DNA of 15,010 nt from Candidatus Dormiibacterota bacterium (GTDB lineage: Bacteria; Chloroflexota; Dormibacteria; Aeolococcales; Aeolococcaceae). Shown here one piece after another: positions 1 through 7,778 of this stretch. Numbering within the stretch: position 1 is the first letter of the stretch; each line of letters begins with the position of its first letter. Made by a program: the position numbers and the translations under genes. Under the pieces are notes generated by a model that saw only the letters and a list, made by a program, of their open reading frames with translations, made no database searches and was not told where the DNA came from. Where the stretch lies: NCBI GenBank assembly GCA_003170875.1, contig PMYJ01000141.1:9681-24690 (forward strand), given 5' to 3'.

Positions 1-33
1 GCGGCGGTTGCAACGCCGCCGAGAACGAGGCGC

Positions 34-50
34 GGACAGCAGAGCTGTCC
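34..50. other. Small perfect hairpin downstream of the dehydrogenase gene
   Basis: A perfect 7-bp stem (GGACAGC / GCTGTCC) with a 3-nt loop lies about 50 bp past the 3' end of the minus-strand dehydrogenase gene. No T-run follows on the minus strand, so it is not a convincing intrinsic terminator. Nothing else is recognisable in bases 1-101. Confidence 0.3.
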
Positions 51-101
51 GACGCCGGTCCCCCCGAAGACGATGTGCCCCGCCGGCACCCCGCGCCTGC
101 G

Positions 102-1307
102 TCAGCCGAAGGCATCCTCGCCGGTGATCGCCTTCCCGAGGATCAGGGTGTGGACCTCCTCGGTCCCCTCGTAGGTGAGCACGGCCTCCAGGTTTGCCAT
201 GTGGCGCGCGACCGGGTAGTCGAGGGTGAGCCCGTTGGCACCCAGGATGGTCCGCGCCGCGCGGGCGATCTCGATGGCGGTGCGCGTGTTTGCCCGCTTG
301 GCGAGCGACACCTGGACGGTGTGGGCCCTGCCGGCGTCCTTCAGGGTGCCGAGCCGGTGGGCCACCAGGCGTCCCTGGACCAGCCGGGTCGCCATCTCGG
401 CGAGCTTGGCCTGGGTGAGCTGAAAGTGCGCGATCGGATGACCGAAGGCCTCGCGGCTCCGGGCGTACTCGACCGCCGCCTCGAAGCAGGCCCGGGCGGC
501 GCCGAGCACGCCCCACGCGATGCCGAAGCGGGCCTCGTCGAGGCAGGCGAGGGGACTGCTCAACCCGCGCGCCTCCGGGAGCATCGACGCCTCCGGCACC
601 CTCACCCCGTCGAGCACCAGCTCCGAGGTGACGGAGGCGCGGAGGGAGAGCTTGCCCTCGATGTCGCGGGTCGAGAAGCCGGGCGTGTCGCGCTCCACCA
701 GGAAGCCGCGGATGCCCTCGTCGGTCTGTGCCCAGACGACGGCGATGTCGGCGAGCGAGCCGTTGGTGATCCACATCTTGGTACCGGAGAGGACCCAATC
801 CCCTCCCGCGCGCCGGGCGCGGGTGCGCATCGCCGCCGGGTCGCTGCCGGCGTCGGGCTCGGTCAGCCCGAAGCAGCCGATCGCTTTCCCGGCCGCCATC
901 TCGGGGAGCCACCGCTCGCGCTGCTCGTCACTGCCGAAGCGGTGGATGGGGAACATCGCCAGCGATCCCTGCACCGAGACGAAGGAGCGCAGACCGCTGT
1001 CCCCGGCCTCCAGCTCCTCGCAGGCCACCCCGTACGCCACCGCCGAGGCGCCGGCGCAGCCGTGCCCCTCGAGGTGCATCCCGAGCAGCCCGAGCTCGGC
1101 CAGTTCGGGGATCAGCTCCCGGGGAAAGGTCCCGGCCGCGAAGTGCTCGCCGACGTGGGGCAGGAAACGCTCGCGGACAAAGTCCCGCACCGTCAGCTGG
1201 ATGAGCCGCTCCTCATCGCTGAGGAGCTGATCGACGGCGTAGAGGTCTGCCGGATCGAGGCGTGGCCGCGCTCCCTCTCGAGCGCTGTCGGTCGCCATGC
1301 GGCCCAT
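102..1307 (-). CDS. gcdH: Glutaryl-CoA dehydrogenase-like acyl-CoA dehydrogenase
   Basis: This cytoplasmic FAD enzyme family oxidises and decarboxylates glutaryl-CoA to crotonyl-CoA in lysine, tryptophan and aromatic-acid breakdown. The protein is about 400 aa, the normal length. Motifs that follow the GcdH pattern rather than a general acyl-CoA dehydrogenase are SGLRSFVSVQ (the Arg that holds the glutaryl carboxylate in the family), IGCFGLTEPDAGSDP, KMWITNG, EGKLSLRAS, ARFGIAWG and, near the C-terminus, NLEAVLTYEGTEEVH, which carries the catalytic-base Glu. Two ATGs lie 9 bp apart (1307 and 1298), neither with a clear Shine-Dalgarno; either could be the start. An ORF extension to 1424 overlaps the transporter gene and encodes non-homologous sequence, so it was dropped. 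The gene follows the NRAMP-type gene by about 50 bp and may be cotranscribed, but no functional link is evident. Substrate specificity is inferred from motifs only. Confidence 0.9.
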   Translation of the reverse strand: MGRMATDSAREGARPRLDPADLYAVDQLLSDEERLIQLTVRDFVRERFLPHVGEHFAAGTFPRELIPELAELGLLGMHLEGHGCAGASAVAYGVACEELEAGDSGLRSFVSVQGSLAMFPIHRFGSDEQRERWLPEMAAGKAIGCFGLTEPDAGSDPAAMRTRARRAGGDWVLSGTKMWITNGSLADIAVVWAQTDEGIRGFLVERDTPGFSTRDIEGKLSLRASVTSELVLDGVRVPEASMLPEARGLSSPLACLDEARFGIAWGVLGAARACFEAAVEYARSREAFGHPIAHFQLTQAKLAEMATRLVQGRLVAHRLGTLKDAGRAHTVQVSLAKRANTRTAIEIARAARTILGANGLTLDYPVARHMANLEAVLTYEGTEEVHTLILGKAITGEDAFG

Positions 1308-1356
1308 TGTCACATCAAGCGGCGGGCGGCGAACGGGAGCGACGGGCCCGAGTGGA

Positions 1357-2991
1357 TCAGTGCCCGAGGCCCAGCTCGATGGCCTTGACGAGCAGCAGGA
1401 GCACGGCCACCAGGATGTACGCACCCATCGCCGTCATCCCGATCCTGCGCCCCCGTGACGGCACCGGCCGGGTGAGGAGGGCAATGGGCGGCATCCGCCA
1501 GGTGAACCGATCCTCCTTGTCCCGTGCGCTCACGGTGGGCGCCAGGCTGCCGCGGGTGAAGAGGCCGATCCCGATCAGCCCGACCACGAGGAGGATGCCG
1601 AAGACGATCAGCAGGAGCGTGACGCTCACCCCGGAGAAGATGGTGGAGAAGACGAGGATCAGAGAGAGCATCACCAGTATCGCGAGGATCACGGTGGCCA
1701 GCACGTTGAGCCACGGCTTGTTGACCCAGGGTCCGAGCACGGCGGGATCGTTGCAGAGCAGGAGCAGGAAGAGGCTCGCGCTGGGCAGCAGGGTCCCGGC
1801 CAGCGCCTGCACGGCGGTGGTGATCAGACCGAGCGGAGCGTTGGGGATGAGCACGATGCCAGCCGCCACCAGGACGACGAGGGTGAAGACAGCGTAGAAG
1901 GGTTTGGCCTCGCGCCAGGAGCGGTGCAGCGAATGGCGGATGCCGAAGACGTCTCCGAACGCGTACGACGTCGCCAGGGTGACGGCGCTCGCGCCGATGA
2001 TGGAGGCGTCGATGAGAAGCACCGAGAAGATGGCGCCCAGCGCCGGGCTGACGCGGCTCGTCAACCCGTCGGCGACCGCCTGCGCGTCCTGGAAGTGGCC
2101 GGCCAGCGGTGTCCCGTTGAAGGCCGCCGCCGTCGTGATCATGATGGCCGCGGCGCCGACGACCACAACGAAGGCGCCGACCACGGTGTCGGTGCGCTCG
2201 TACGCGATCCAGCGCGGAGTGATGCGCTTGTCGACGACGTTCGACTGCTGGAAGAAGAGCTGCCACGGTGCCACCGTCGTCCCCACGATGGCGACGATGA
2301 GCAAGGCGCCGTTGGAGCTGAGCCCGCCCTGGATGCCCGGAATCAGGAATCCGTGCAGGACCGGCCCGAGCGTCGGATGGGCGAGGATGACCAGGGGGAT
2401 CACCAGCGCGTTGCCCCCCAGGACCACGAACATCAGACGTTCCCAGGTCGAGAACTTGCCGGTCACGGTGATGCCCACGAGGAAGAGGGCACCAACGGGG
2501 ACGGCGATGTACGGGCTCACTCCGAGGTAGGCGGCGCCGAGACCGATGCCGATGAACTCGGTGGTGATGGTGAGGAAGTTGAGCAGGAAGAGGTCGCCGA
2601 CCGAGAACCACCCCCAGAACTTGCCGAAGCGCTCAAAGATGAGCCGCCCGTGCCCGACCCCGGTGACCGCGCCGAGGCGCACCACCATCTCCTGGTTGAC
2701 GATGAGCACCGGGATCAACAGGACGAGCACCCAGAGCAGGCTGGTCCCGTAGTTCTGCCCGGCCTGGGCGTAGGTCGCCACCCCGCCGGCGTCGTTGTCG
2801 CCGACCATGACGATCAGCCCCGGCCCCATGATCACGGCCAGCGCGAGCAGCCTCCGCCGCCAGGTGCGCCGGCTGCCGTGCTCCTGCTCGTGGATGGTGC
2901 CGAAGGCACCCTTGATGTCGCCGAGATGGGCGTCGTCGAGGACCGCGCTGCTCCGCGCCTCCCCCGCGCTCCGGTGCCTCTCGTCGACCAA
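1357..2991 (-). CDS. NRAMP-family transporter, NRAMP-related Mg2+ transporter type
   Basis: A 544-aa integral membrane protein with about 11 hydrophobic segments and a soluble N-terminal tail of about 45 aa. It aligns with the NRAMP/SLC11 fold: GPGLIVMVGDNDAGGVATYAQAG in TM1 matches the canonical DPGN segment, but reads D67-A-G-G, so the coordinating Asn is Gly. The TM6 motif MPH is replaced by A241-P-W in GTTVAPWQLFFQQS, so the soft-metal-selecting Met is Ala. Loss of Met with retention of the TM1 Asp is what is described for NRAMP-related magnesium transporters, so Mg2+ rather than Mn2+ or Fe2+ is the likely substrate (inference). The start is TTG, supported by GGGAGG six bases upstream. 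The upstream neighbour on the same strand is a detached MgtE-type Mg2+ sensor, which strengthens the magnesium reading. An ordinary MntH-type Mn2+ importer is the alternative. Confidence 0.87.
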   Translation of the reverse strand: MVDERHRSAGEARSSAVLDDAHLGDIKGAFGTIHEQEHGSRRTWRRRLLALAVIMGPGLIVMVGDNDAGGVATYAQAGQNYGTSLLWVLVLLIPVLIVNQEMVVRLGAVTGVGHGRLIFERFGKFWGWFSVGDLFLLNFLTITTEFIGIGLGAAYLGVSPYIAVPVGALFLVGITVTGKFSTWERLMFVVLGGNALVIPLVILAHPTLGPVLHGFLIPGIQGGLSSNGALLIVAIVGTTVAPWQLFFQQSNVVDKRITPRWIAYERTDTVVGAFVVVVGAAAIMITTAAAFNGTPLAGHFQDAQAVADGLTSRVSPALGAIFSVLLIDASIIGASAVTLATSYAFGDVFGIRHSLHRSWREAKPFYAVFTLVVLVAAGIVLIPNAPLGLITTAVQALAGTLLPSASLFLLLLCNDPAVLGPWVNKPWLNVLATVILAILVMLSLILVFSTIFSGVSVTLLLIVFGILLVVGLIGIGLFTRGSLAPTVSARDKEDRFTWRMPPIALLTRPVPSRGRRIGMTAMGAYILVAVLLLLVKAIELGLGH

Positions 2992-3257
2992 GCCGGACCT
3001 CCCGCTGCCCGATGGGGCAGCACAACTGAGCGGGCTCGCCGCTCAGGAGGTCACGACGCTGTCAGACCCCTGGGCTAACGTGCCCCATTGCGCCGGCGCG
3101 CCACGACGTCGCAGATGACGTCGATGGAGCCCCGGACCGCCCACTATCGCCGTCTTCCATGGGCACCTCTGGCTGTTGACTGCCGGCGCCAGTCTACCAG
3201 GGGGCCGGGAGTCTCCCGACCCAGCTCCGGCGGGATCAGCGACCGTTAATCTTCCGC
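2992..3257 (-). promoter_or_regulatory. Structured leader of the NRAMP-type gene
   Basis: This 266-bp gap separates the MgtE-N/CBS gene from the transporter. Reading toward the transporter it holds three perfect short hairpins: CGACGTC/GACGTCG (3104-3123, 6-nt loop), CTGAGCG/CGCTCAG (3026-3046, 7-nt loop) and CTGCCC/GGGCAG (3005-3020, 4-nt loop). The ribosome binding site GGGAGG lies two bases after the last, and the TTG start six bases after that. The clustering next to the start suggests translational control, perhaps by magnesium, but I found no match to the conserved parts of the M-box or the yybP-ykoY manganese riboswitch. A further 5-bp hairpin (CGGGA/TCCCG, about 3206-3218) follows the upstream gene without a T-run. 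Confidence 0.4.
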
Positions 3258-4544
3258 TCAGCCGTGGTCGGCCTCGGAGCGGCGGCGCCAGGAGTCGGGG
3301 AGCATCGCCTCCAGCACGTCGTCCACCGAGATGACCCCGATGATGCGGCGACCCTCGTCCACGACCGGGGCCACGCTCAGGTTGAAGTCGGTCATCAGCC
3401 GGGCCACCTCGGGGAGGTCGTCGCCCGCCTCCAGCGCGGTGTCGCCCCGCTGCACCAGCTTGGCGACCCCGCTGTTGCCCCGAGCCTGGATCAGGCTCAC
3501 CAGCGGGACGGCGCCGACCAGGCGGCCGGAGGCGTCGGTGACGAAGACGTCGGCGAGCACCTGGGGCGAGAGGCCGGCGGCGCGGACGGCGGCGAGCGCC
3601 TCGGTGACCGTGGCGGACTCCGATACCGCCACGAAGTCGGGGCTCATCAGCCCCCCGCCGCTCTCCGGGCTGTAGCTGAGCAGGGCCCGCACCTTGGCCT
3701 GCTTGGCGGGGGGAAGGCTGGAGAGGATCGGGGCACGGCGCTCCTGCTCCAGCTCGGTGATCAGGTCGGCGGCGTCGTCGGCTCCCATGCCGGCGAGCAC
3801 CATGGCCGCCTCTTCGTCAGAGCGGGTACGGAGAAACTCGACCTGATGCTCGGTGTTGAGCTCCTCGAAGACGTCCGCCTCCAGCTCGGGATCGGCGTGG
3901 ACGGCGGTGATGATCTCCTCCCCCTCCTCGTGCGAGGCGCTCTCGACGATGTCGGCGATCTCGGCGGGGTGGAGCCGGCGCAGCCCGCGCAGGGGCATGA
4001 GCAGGCGGGAGGTGGGGACATGGCCGACGAAGGGCTCGACCTGCGACCAGTCGACGAAGTAACGGCCCTCGTGGCGCAGCGCATTGAGCGGCGGAGGGAG
4101 CAGCCGCCGCAGTCCACCTCGAGGGCTCGAGTCGACGCCCGCCACCTTCCATCCGCCACGCCCCGCGCTCAGCTGGATGTCGGCGGCAGTGATCAGGCGG
4201 CCCGTGTCCACGCTGATGACACGCCGCCCGAGCACATCGCTGCGGAGCAGCACCTCGCCCTGGCGGCGCTCGAAGCGGAGCAGGCTGAGGGTCTCGCCGG
4301 TGAGCTGCACGCGCCCGCCCGCGACCTCGCCGACGCGATCGCTGGGGACGAAGAGCTGGCGCCCGGCCAGCCGCGCGATCAGCCCGGTCACGGGCGGATA
4401 GCCACCCGCGCCCAAGCGGACGATCACGTCCTCGACTCGCCCAAGCGTCTCCCCAGCGCGGTCGACGATCCGGCTGCGGGTGATCTCGGTGAGCCAGAGG
4501 CGCGCGACCCCCGACGGCGACGGCTCAGGGTCTGATGTGGTCAT
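3258..4544 (-). CDS. Soluble PRC-barrel / MgtE N-domain / CBS-pair protein
   Basis: A 428-aa soluble protein. Residues 14-90 resemble a PRC-barrel (LGRVEDVIVRLG), and residues 98-170 look like a second, weaker barrel. Residues about 188-295 form the helical MgtE N superfamily domain (LHPAEIADIV, EELNTEHQVEFLR, MGADDAADLITEL, LLSYSPESGGGLM). Residues about 300-415 form two CBS modules (LVGAVPLVSLI; IIGVISVDDVLEAM). In MgtE these N and CBS domains bind Mg2+ and gate the channel, but here the protein stops after CBS2 with no membrane segment. It is therefore likely a free Mg2+ sensor that regulates another transporter; the NRAMP-type gene 266 bp downstream is the obvious partner (inference). The ATG at 4544 was chosen because homologous sequence begins just after it; a TTG at 4580 would add 12 residues. 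It may be transcribed with the kinase gene 78 bp upstream. Confidence 0.88.
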   Translation of the reverse strand: MTTSDPEPSPSGVARLWLTEITRSRIVDRAGETLGRVEDVIVRLGAGGYPPVTGLIARLAGRQLFVPSDRVGEVAGGRVQLTGETLSLLRFERRQGEVLLRSDVLGRRVISVDTGRLITAADIQLSAGRGGWKVAGVDSSPRGGLRRLLPPPLNALRHEGRYFVDWSQVEPFVGHVPTSRLLMPLRGLRRLHPAEIADIVESASHEEGEEIITAVHADPELEADVFEELNTEHQVEFLRTRSDEEAAMVLAGMGADDAADLITELEQERRAPILSSLPPAKQAKVRALLSYSPESGGGLMSPDFVAVSESATVTEALAAVRAAGLSPQVLADVFVTDASGRLVGAVPLVSLIQARGNSGVAKLVQRGDTALEAGDDLPEVARLMTDFNLSVAPVVDEGRRIIGVISVDDVLEAMLPDSWRRRSEADHG

Positions 4545-4622
4545 CTGACGGCCTACAGTCTGCCACGTCCCCCGACCCAAGGGCGCCAGGATCCGCGTGA
4601 CGCGTCCCGGCCCGCGGCGCGG

Positions 4623-6044
4623 TCAGGTCTCGGGGACCGCGCCGGGCTCGCGACCGCCGCTCAGGGAGCGCGGCCAGCTCACCCCCATGCTCGCCCCGCC
4701 AACCGGCGAATCCCCGATCTGCCAGCGGCCTCCGGTGGCGGTGACCACCGAGTTGGCGATGGCGAGCCCGAGGCCGGCTCCGCCGGGCCTGTCCGTGGCA
4801 CGGCGGAAGCGGTCGAAGATGTGCGCCCTTTCATCGACGGGGATGCCGGGACCGGAGTCGTCGACCGAGAGGCGTATCCGGTTGCCGTCGGGCCACACTG
4901 CGACGTCGATGCTCCCGCCCTCCGGCACGTACTTGGAGGCGTTGTCCAGGAGGACGCCCAGGAGGCGGTCGAGCCAGTCCGGCGGGGCGTGGACCACGAG
5001 CGGCTCGGGTGTCGTCCGAACCGTCAGCCGGACGCCCTTGGCCTCGGCGACGGCGGTGAACCGATCGGCCGTCATGTGGGCGAGGACCGCGAGGTCCACG
5101 TGCTCCGCCTGCGCGCGTTCACGGGTGGTGTCGAAACGGGCCAGCCAGAGGAGGTCCTCGACCAGCCGGCGCATGCGCCCGCTCTCCCCCTGCACGCGCT
5201 GAAAGGCGGCGTGGTACCAGCCGACGTCGCGCGGTTGGGCGAGGGCGAGGGAGGTCTGGGCCTCGATCACCGAGAGCGGGGTGCGCAGCTCGTGAGAGGC
5301 GTCGGCGGTGAACTCCATCTGGCGGACGCGGGCCTGCTCGATGGGCGCGGCCACCCGGCGGCCGATGGTGAGCGCTCCGAGGAAGACGGCGAGAAGGAGG
5401 ACCGGCCCGACGACCGTCTCGGCCAGGATCAAGTTGCCCTCGGCGGAGCCGACCCCGCTCAGCGACTGTCCGATGACCATCCGGTCCAGGGTGAACTGGC
5501 CCGGGATGGGAAGGCCGGTCAGGGGATCGGTGCCGACCGGGTAGCTGGCGTGGGCTTCCGGGATGATGGGGGCCCCGACCACCCGGAAGGCGCCGCCCTG
5601 TACGGAGACGGTCAGGGGGCTCGTGCCGGCGTCCGCCGCGGTCGCGGGAAGGCCGTCGGCGGTCGCGATCGTGCACGCCGACTGGGCCTGCGGGTCACAG
5701 ACGAACTGGGTGCCGTCGGTGGCGACCAGCCAGTACCAGAGCGGGGACGCCGACGTCCCCTCCGTCTGCAGGCCGTTCCCGTAGGTGGAGCTGGCGAGGG
5801 CCTGGCTCAGCTGGGCATCCACGCTCGAGGTCTCGCGGGCGGTGACGATGAGCACCACCACCACCGCGATCACCAGGTAGACGGCGGCGACGATGGCGGT
5901 GCTGACCAGTGCGACCCGGGTGGCGGCGACCCGGACCCGGCGCAGCGCATCCCGGCCCGAATCGCCCGTGCCGGCCCCGGTCGCGGCCGGGCCGGAGAGG
6001 CGAGCGAAGACACCACGAACCCGCCGGAGGGGTCCGGGGCTCAC
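4623..6044 (-). CDS. Two-component sensor histidine kinase
   Basis: A 473-aa membrane kinase. TM1 spans about 43-67, an extracytoplasmic domain about 68-203 (two Cys, C116 and C124, no recognised ligand fold) and TM2 about 205-228. The catalytic core is complete: H-box FTADASHELRTPL with phospho-acceptor H251, N-box LLDNASKYVPEGG (N368), G1 DDSGPGIP, F-box FDRFRRA and G2 GGAGLGLAIANSV. Only about 15 residues (RRVAAPIEQARVRQ) separate TM2 from the H-box, so a full HAMP domain is missing. The GTG start overlaps the TGA of the response regulator gene (GTGA, 6041-6044), which implies translational coupling and fixes the pair as partners. The signal is unknown; the lipoprotein gene upstream of the regulator is a possible accessory or target. 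Confidence 0.92.
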   Translation of the reverse strand: MSPGPLRRVRGVFARLSGPAATGAGTGDSGRDALRRVRVAATRVALVSTAIVAAVYLVIAVVVVLIVTARETSSVDAQLSQALASSTYGNGLQTEGTSASPLWYWLVATDGTQFVCDPQAQSACTIATADGLPATAADAGTSPLTVSVQGGAFRVVGAPIIPEAHASYPVGTDPLTGLPIPGQFTLDRMVIGQSLSGVGSAEGNLILAETVVGPVLLLAVFLGALTIGRRVAAPIEQARVRQMEFTADASHELRTPLSVIEAQTSLALAQPRDVGWYHAAFQRVQGESGRMRRLVEDLLWLARFDTTRERAQAEHVDLAVLAHMTADRFTAVAEAKGVRLTVRTTPEPLVVHAPPDWLDRLLGVLLDNASKYVPEGGSIDVAVWPDGNRIRLSVDDSGPGIPVDERAHIFDRFRRATDRPGGAGLGLAIANSVVTATGGRWQIGDSPVGGASMGVSWPRSLSGGREPGAVPET

Positions 6045-6715
6045 CCCGCCTCCTCTTCCAGCCGGTATCCCGCCCCGCGCACGGTGACGATCCGGATGCC
6101 GGCGCTCGGGAGCTTGGCCCGGAGCCGGCTGAGCTGAACGTCGATGGCGTTGGAGCCGAGGGCGTCGGTCTCGTCCCGCCAGCCGTGCTCGGCGATCGCC
6201 TTGCGGTCGACCACCGCGGGGGAGCGCCGCATCAGCAGCTCGAGGATGTTGTACTCGGTGGTGGTGAGATTGACTGGGTGCCCGCTCGCGGTCACCTCGC
6301 GGCGGAGCGGGTCCAGCGCCAGGCTGCCCCGGGTGACCACCGGCGCGTCCACCCCTCGGGGACGGCGCTGGAGAGCCCGGATCCGGGCCAGCAGCTCGCT
6401 GAAATCGAAGGGCTTGACGAGGTAGTCGTCGGCCCCGGCGTCGAGGCCCTCGACGCGGTCCGGCGGGGTGTCCCGGGCGGTGAGCATCAGGATCGCGGTG
6501 GGCCGCTCGTTGCGCCGCGCCCAGCGGACCACGTCGATGCCGGCGCCGCCCGGCATCCGCCAGTCGATGACGGCGACGTCGTACTCGTAGAACTTGAGCT
6601 GGTCGATGGCGTCCTCGCCCCGACCGACGGCGTCGACCTGGTAGCCGCTGTCCTCCAGGCCCTGGATCAGGACAGACCGGAGTCCGGGATCGTCCTCGGC
6701 GACGAGGATGCGCAT
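6041..6715 (-). CDS. OmpR/PhoB-family response regulator
   Basis: A 224-aa DNA-binding regulator of normal family length. The receiver domain (1-115) has the acidic pair at E7-D8-D9, phospho-acceptor D51 in AVIDWRMPG, T79 and K101 in DDYLVKPF, so all switch residues are present. The winged-helix DNA-binding domain spans about 125-222 (VNLTTTEYNILELL, IDVQLSRLRAKL, IVTVRGAGYRL). The ATG at 6715 is the only sensible start. It lies 54 bp after the lipoprotein gene and overlaps the kinase start by 4 bp, so lipoprotein, regulator and kinase probably form one transcription unit. Target promoters cannot be told from the sequence. Confidence 0.95.
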   Translation of the reverse strand: MRILVAEDDPGLRSVLIQGLEDSGYQVDAVGRGEDAIDQLKFYEYDVAVIDWRMPGGAGIDVVRWARRNERPTAILMLTARDTPPDRVEGLDAGADDYLVKPFDFSELLARIRALQRRPRGVDAPVVTRGSLALDPLRREVTASGHPVNLTTTEYNILELLMRRSPAVVDRKAIAEHGWRDETDALGSNAIDVQLSRLRAKLPSAGIRIVTVRGAGYRLEEEAG

Positions 6716-6769
6716 GGCATCAGTGTCCCGCAGCCGGGCACTGAGCGCCGCCTCGCACCGCCATCGGGC

Positions 6770-7600
6770 TCATCCGGTGGTGGTGGTGGTGGTGGTGCCG
6801 CCCCCGCCGCCTCCGGAGCCCCCGAACCCGCCGAAGCCCCCAGGTCCGAAGCCTCCGGTGAAACAGCCCGAGGAACCGGAGGGCTCGATGAGCAGGGAGC
6901 GCGCGCTGACGGTCCCCGAGGAGGCCGGGGCGCCCACGGCCGCGACGCACGCTCCCTTGACCAGGTCGGAGGTGGAGCCGGTGGTGGTCGTGGAGACCTG
7001 GGCGGTGCTGGGCACCGTGATGCTCGGGGTGGACCCACCCGTCTCCTGGACCGTCACGGCGGTGCCGCTGACAGCCGTGACCACACCCCGAACGCTGTCG
7101 AAGTCAGAGGCGAATCCGCCTGGCGTCGCACGCGGGCGGAAGGTGAAGTCGGGCCGGCCACCCTGGCCGGGGTACCCGCCCACGAACGACCCGGTGGCGC
7201 AGGAGCCGTTGACGGCCGGGGAGACGGTGACCCGGGCCACGGTGATCGTCCCCGAGGAGTCCGCGCTTCCGGTCGCGGTGATGCAGCTTCCCACCGTGAT
7301 GTCGGCGGCGCTCCCCATGCCGGTCACGCTGATCGGCGTCGATCCGGTGAAGTCGACGGTCACATTGCCGTTGGACGAGGTGCTGAGCACGAGGCTGGAG
7401 CCGCTGAGGCTGACCAGGCTCCCGTCGGTGATGTTGCCGCTGCGGAATCCGCCGTCCCCACTCGAGGAGCCGGTGCCCGTGGTGCCGCAGGCGGCGAGCG
7501 CGACGCCCAGCCCGCCGAGGCCGGCGACCTTGATCAGGCGCGCTCGCAGACGGGAGACGGCCGGCCCGCGTCCCGTCGTGCCTATCTGCGTCGCCAGCAA
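6770..7600 (-). CDS. Secreted lipoprotein with two DUF5666-like repeats
   Basis: About 276 aa. An Arg-rich N-terminus, a hydrophobic stretch and the lipobox LAAC (Cys about 38) mark a lipoprotein anchored outside the membrane. The rest holds two small beta-rich repeats of DUF5666 type: the first from GSLVSLSGSSLVLS to TITVARVTVSP, the second from VRGVVTAVSGTAVTVQ to SARSLLIEP. Each carries a (G)SC or GAC Cys before its last strand. The C-terminus is low complexity: a Phe/Gly stretch, six Gly, then seven Thr. The start is uncertain: TTG at 7600 has AGGAG 11 bases upstream, while GTG codons at 7609 and 7612 lie too close to it. An extension of the same frame to 8827 runs antisense through the glycosyltransferase gene and is not real. 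Function is unknown; it may be sensed or controlled by the adjacent two-component pair. Confidence 0.78.
   Translation of the reverse strand: MLATQIGTTGRGPAVSRLRARLIKVAGLGGLGVALAACGTTGTGSSSGDGGFRSGNITDGSLVSLSGSSLVLSTSSNGNVTVDFTGSTPISVTGMGSAADITVGSCITATGSADSSGTITVARVTVSPAVNGSCATGSFVGGYPGQGGRPDFTFRPRATPGGFASDFDSVRGVVTAVSGTAVTVQETGGSTPSITVPSTAQVSTTTTGSTSDLVKGACVAAVGAPASSGTVSARSLLIEPSGSSGCFTGGFGPGGFGGFGGSGGGGGGTTTTTTTG
6776..6796. repeat. GGT trinucleotide repeat (7 units)
   Basis: Seven perfect GGT units on the plus strand encode the run of seven Thr codons (ACC) just before the penultimate Gly of the lipoprotein. Slippage would change tail length by whole residues without breaking the frame. 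Confidence 0.8.
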
Positions 7601-7778
7601 CTCTCTCACCACTCCTGAAACCTCGACCGGGTCCCCGGGCCCTGGAGGTGGCGCCGGTCGCGATGCGCGGCCGGCACCACCCGGGTGGGAGGTCGAAGAT
7701 CGGTAGCGAGCCCATTCCACCCCAGGCCACCTTTCGAATCCGTGATGCCGGTCCACGCGAGTCCGTGATGGCGGTTCA
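7601..7778. promoter_or_regulatory. Divergent intergenic region with an imperfect direct repeat
   Basis: This 180-bp gap separates the leftward lipoprotein unit from the rightward glycosyltransferase gene and must carry both promoters, though none can be picked out by eye. Two 17-bp copies, GAATCCGTGATGCCGGT (7736-7752) and GAGTCCGTGATGGCGGT (7759-7775), differ at two positions and lie 23 bp apart, ending three bases before the glycosyltransferase ATG. They could be a regulator-binding pair or a chance local duplication. Confidence 0.35.

Noticed and set aside
75..1388. Long plus-strand ORF opposite the dehydrogenase gene
   Set aside because: It is a mirror frame of a well-recognised minus-strand gene; its translation is Gly/Arg/Ala/Pro-rich with no family pattern, as expected in high-GC DNA. 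The same applies to long plus-strand frames over 1924-3078, 3264-4535, 4821-6137, 5909-7618, 8955-9959, 10549-11646, 11397-12896 and 12754-14370.
2992..3257. M-box or yybP-ykoY riboswitch before the transporter
   Set aside because: The conserved core segments of either class could not be found on the minus strand; only unrelated hairpins are visible.
6720..6950. ORF with a run of eight histidines
   Set aside because: It is a shifted reading of the GGT repeat that encodes the Thr tail of the lipoprotein; the His run is an artefact of frame.
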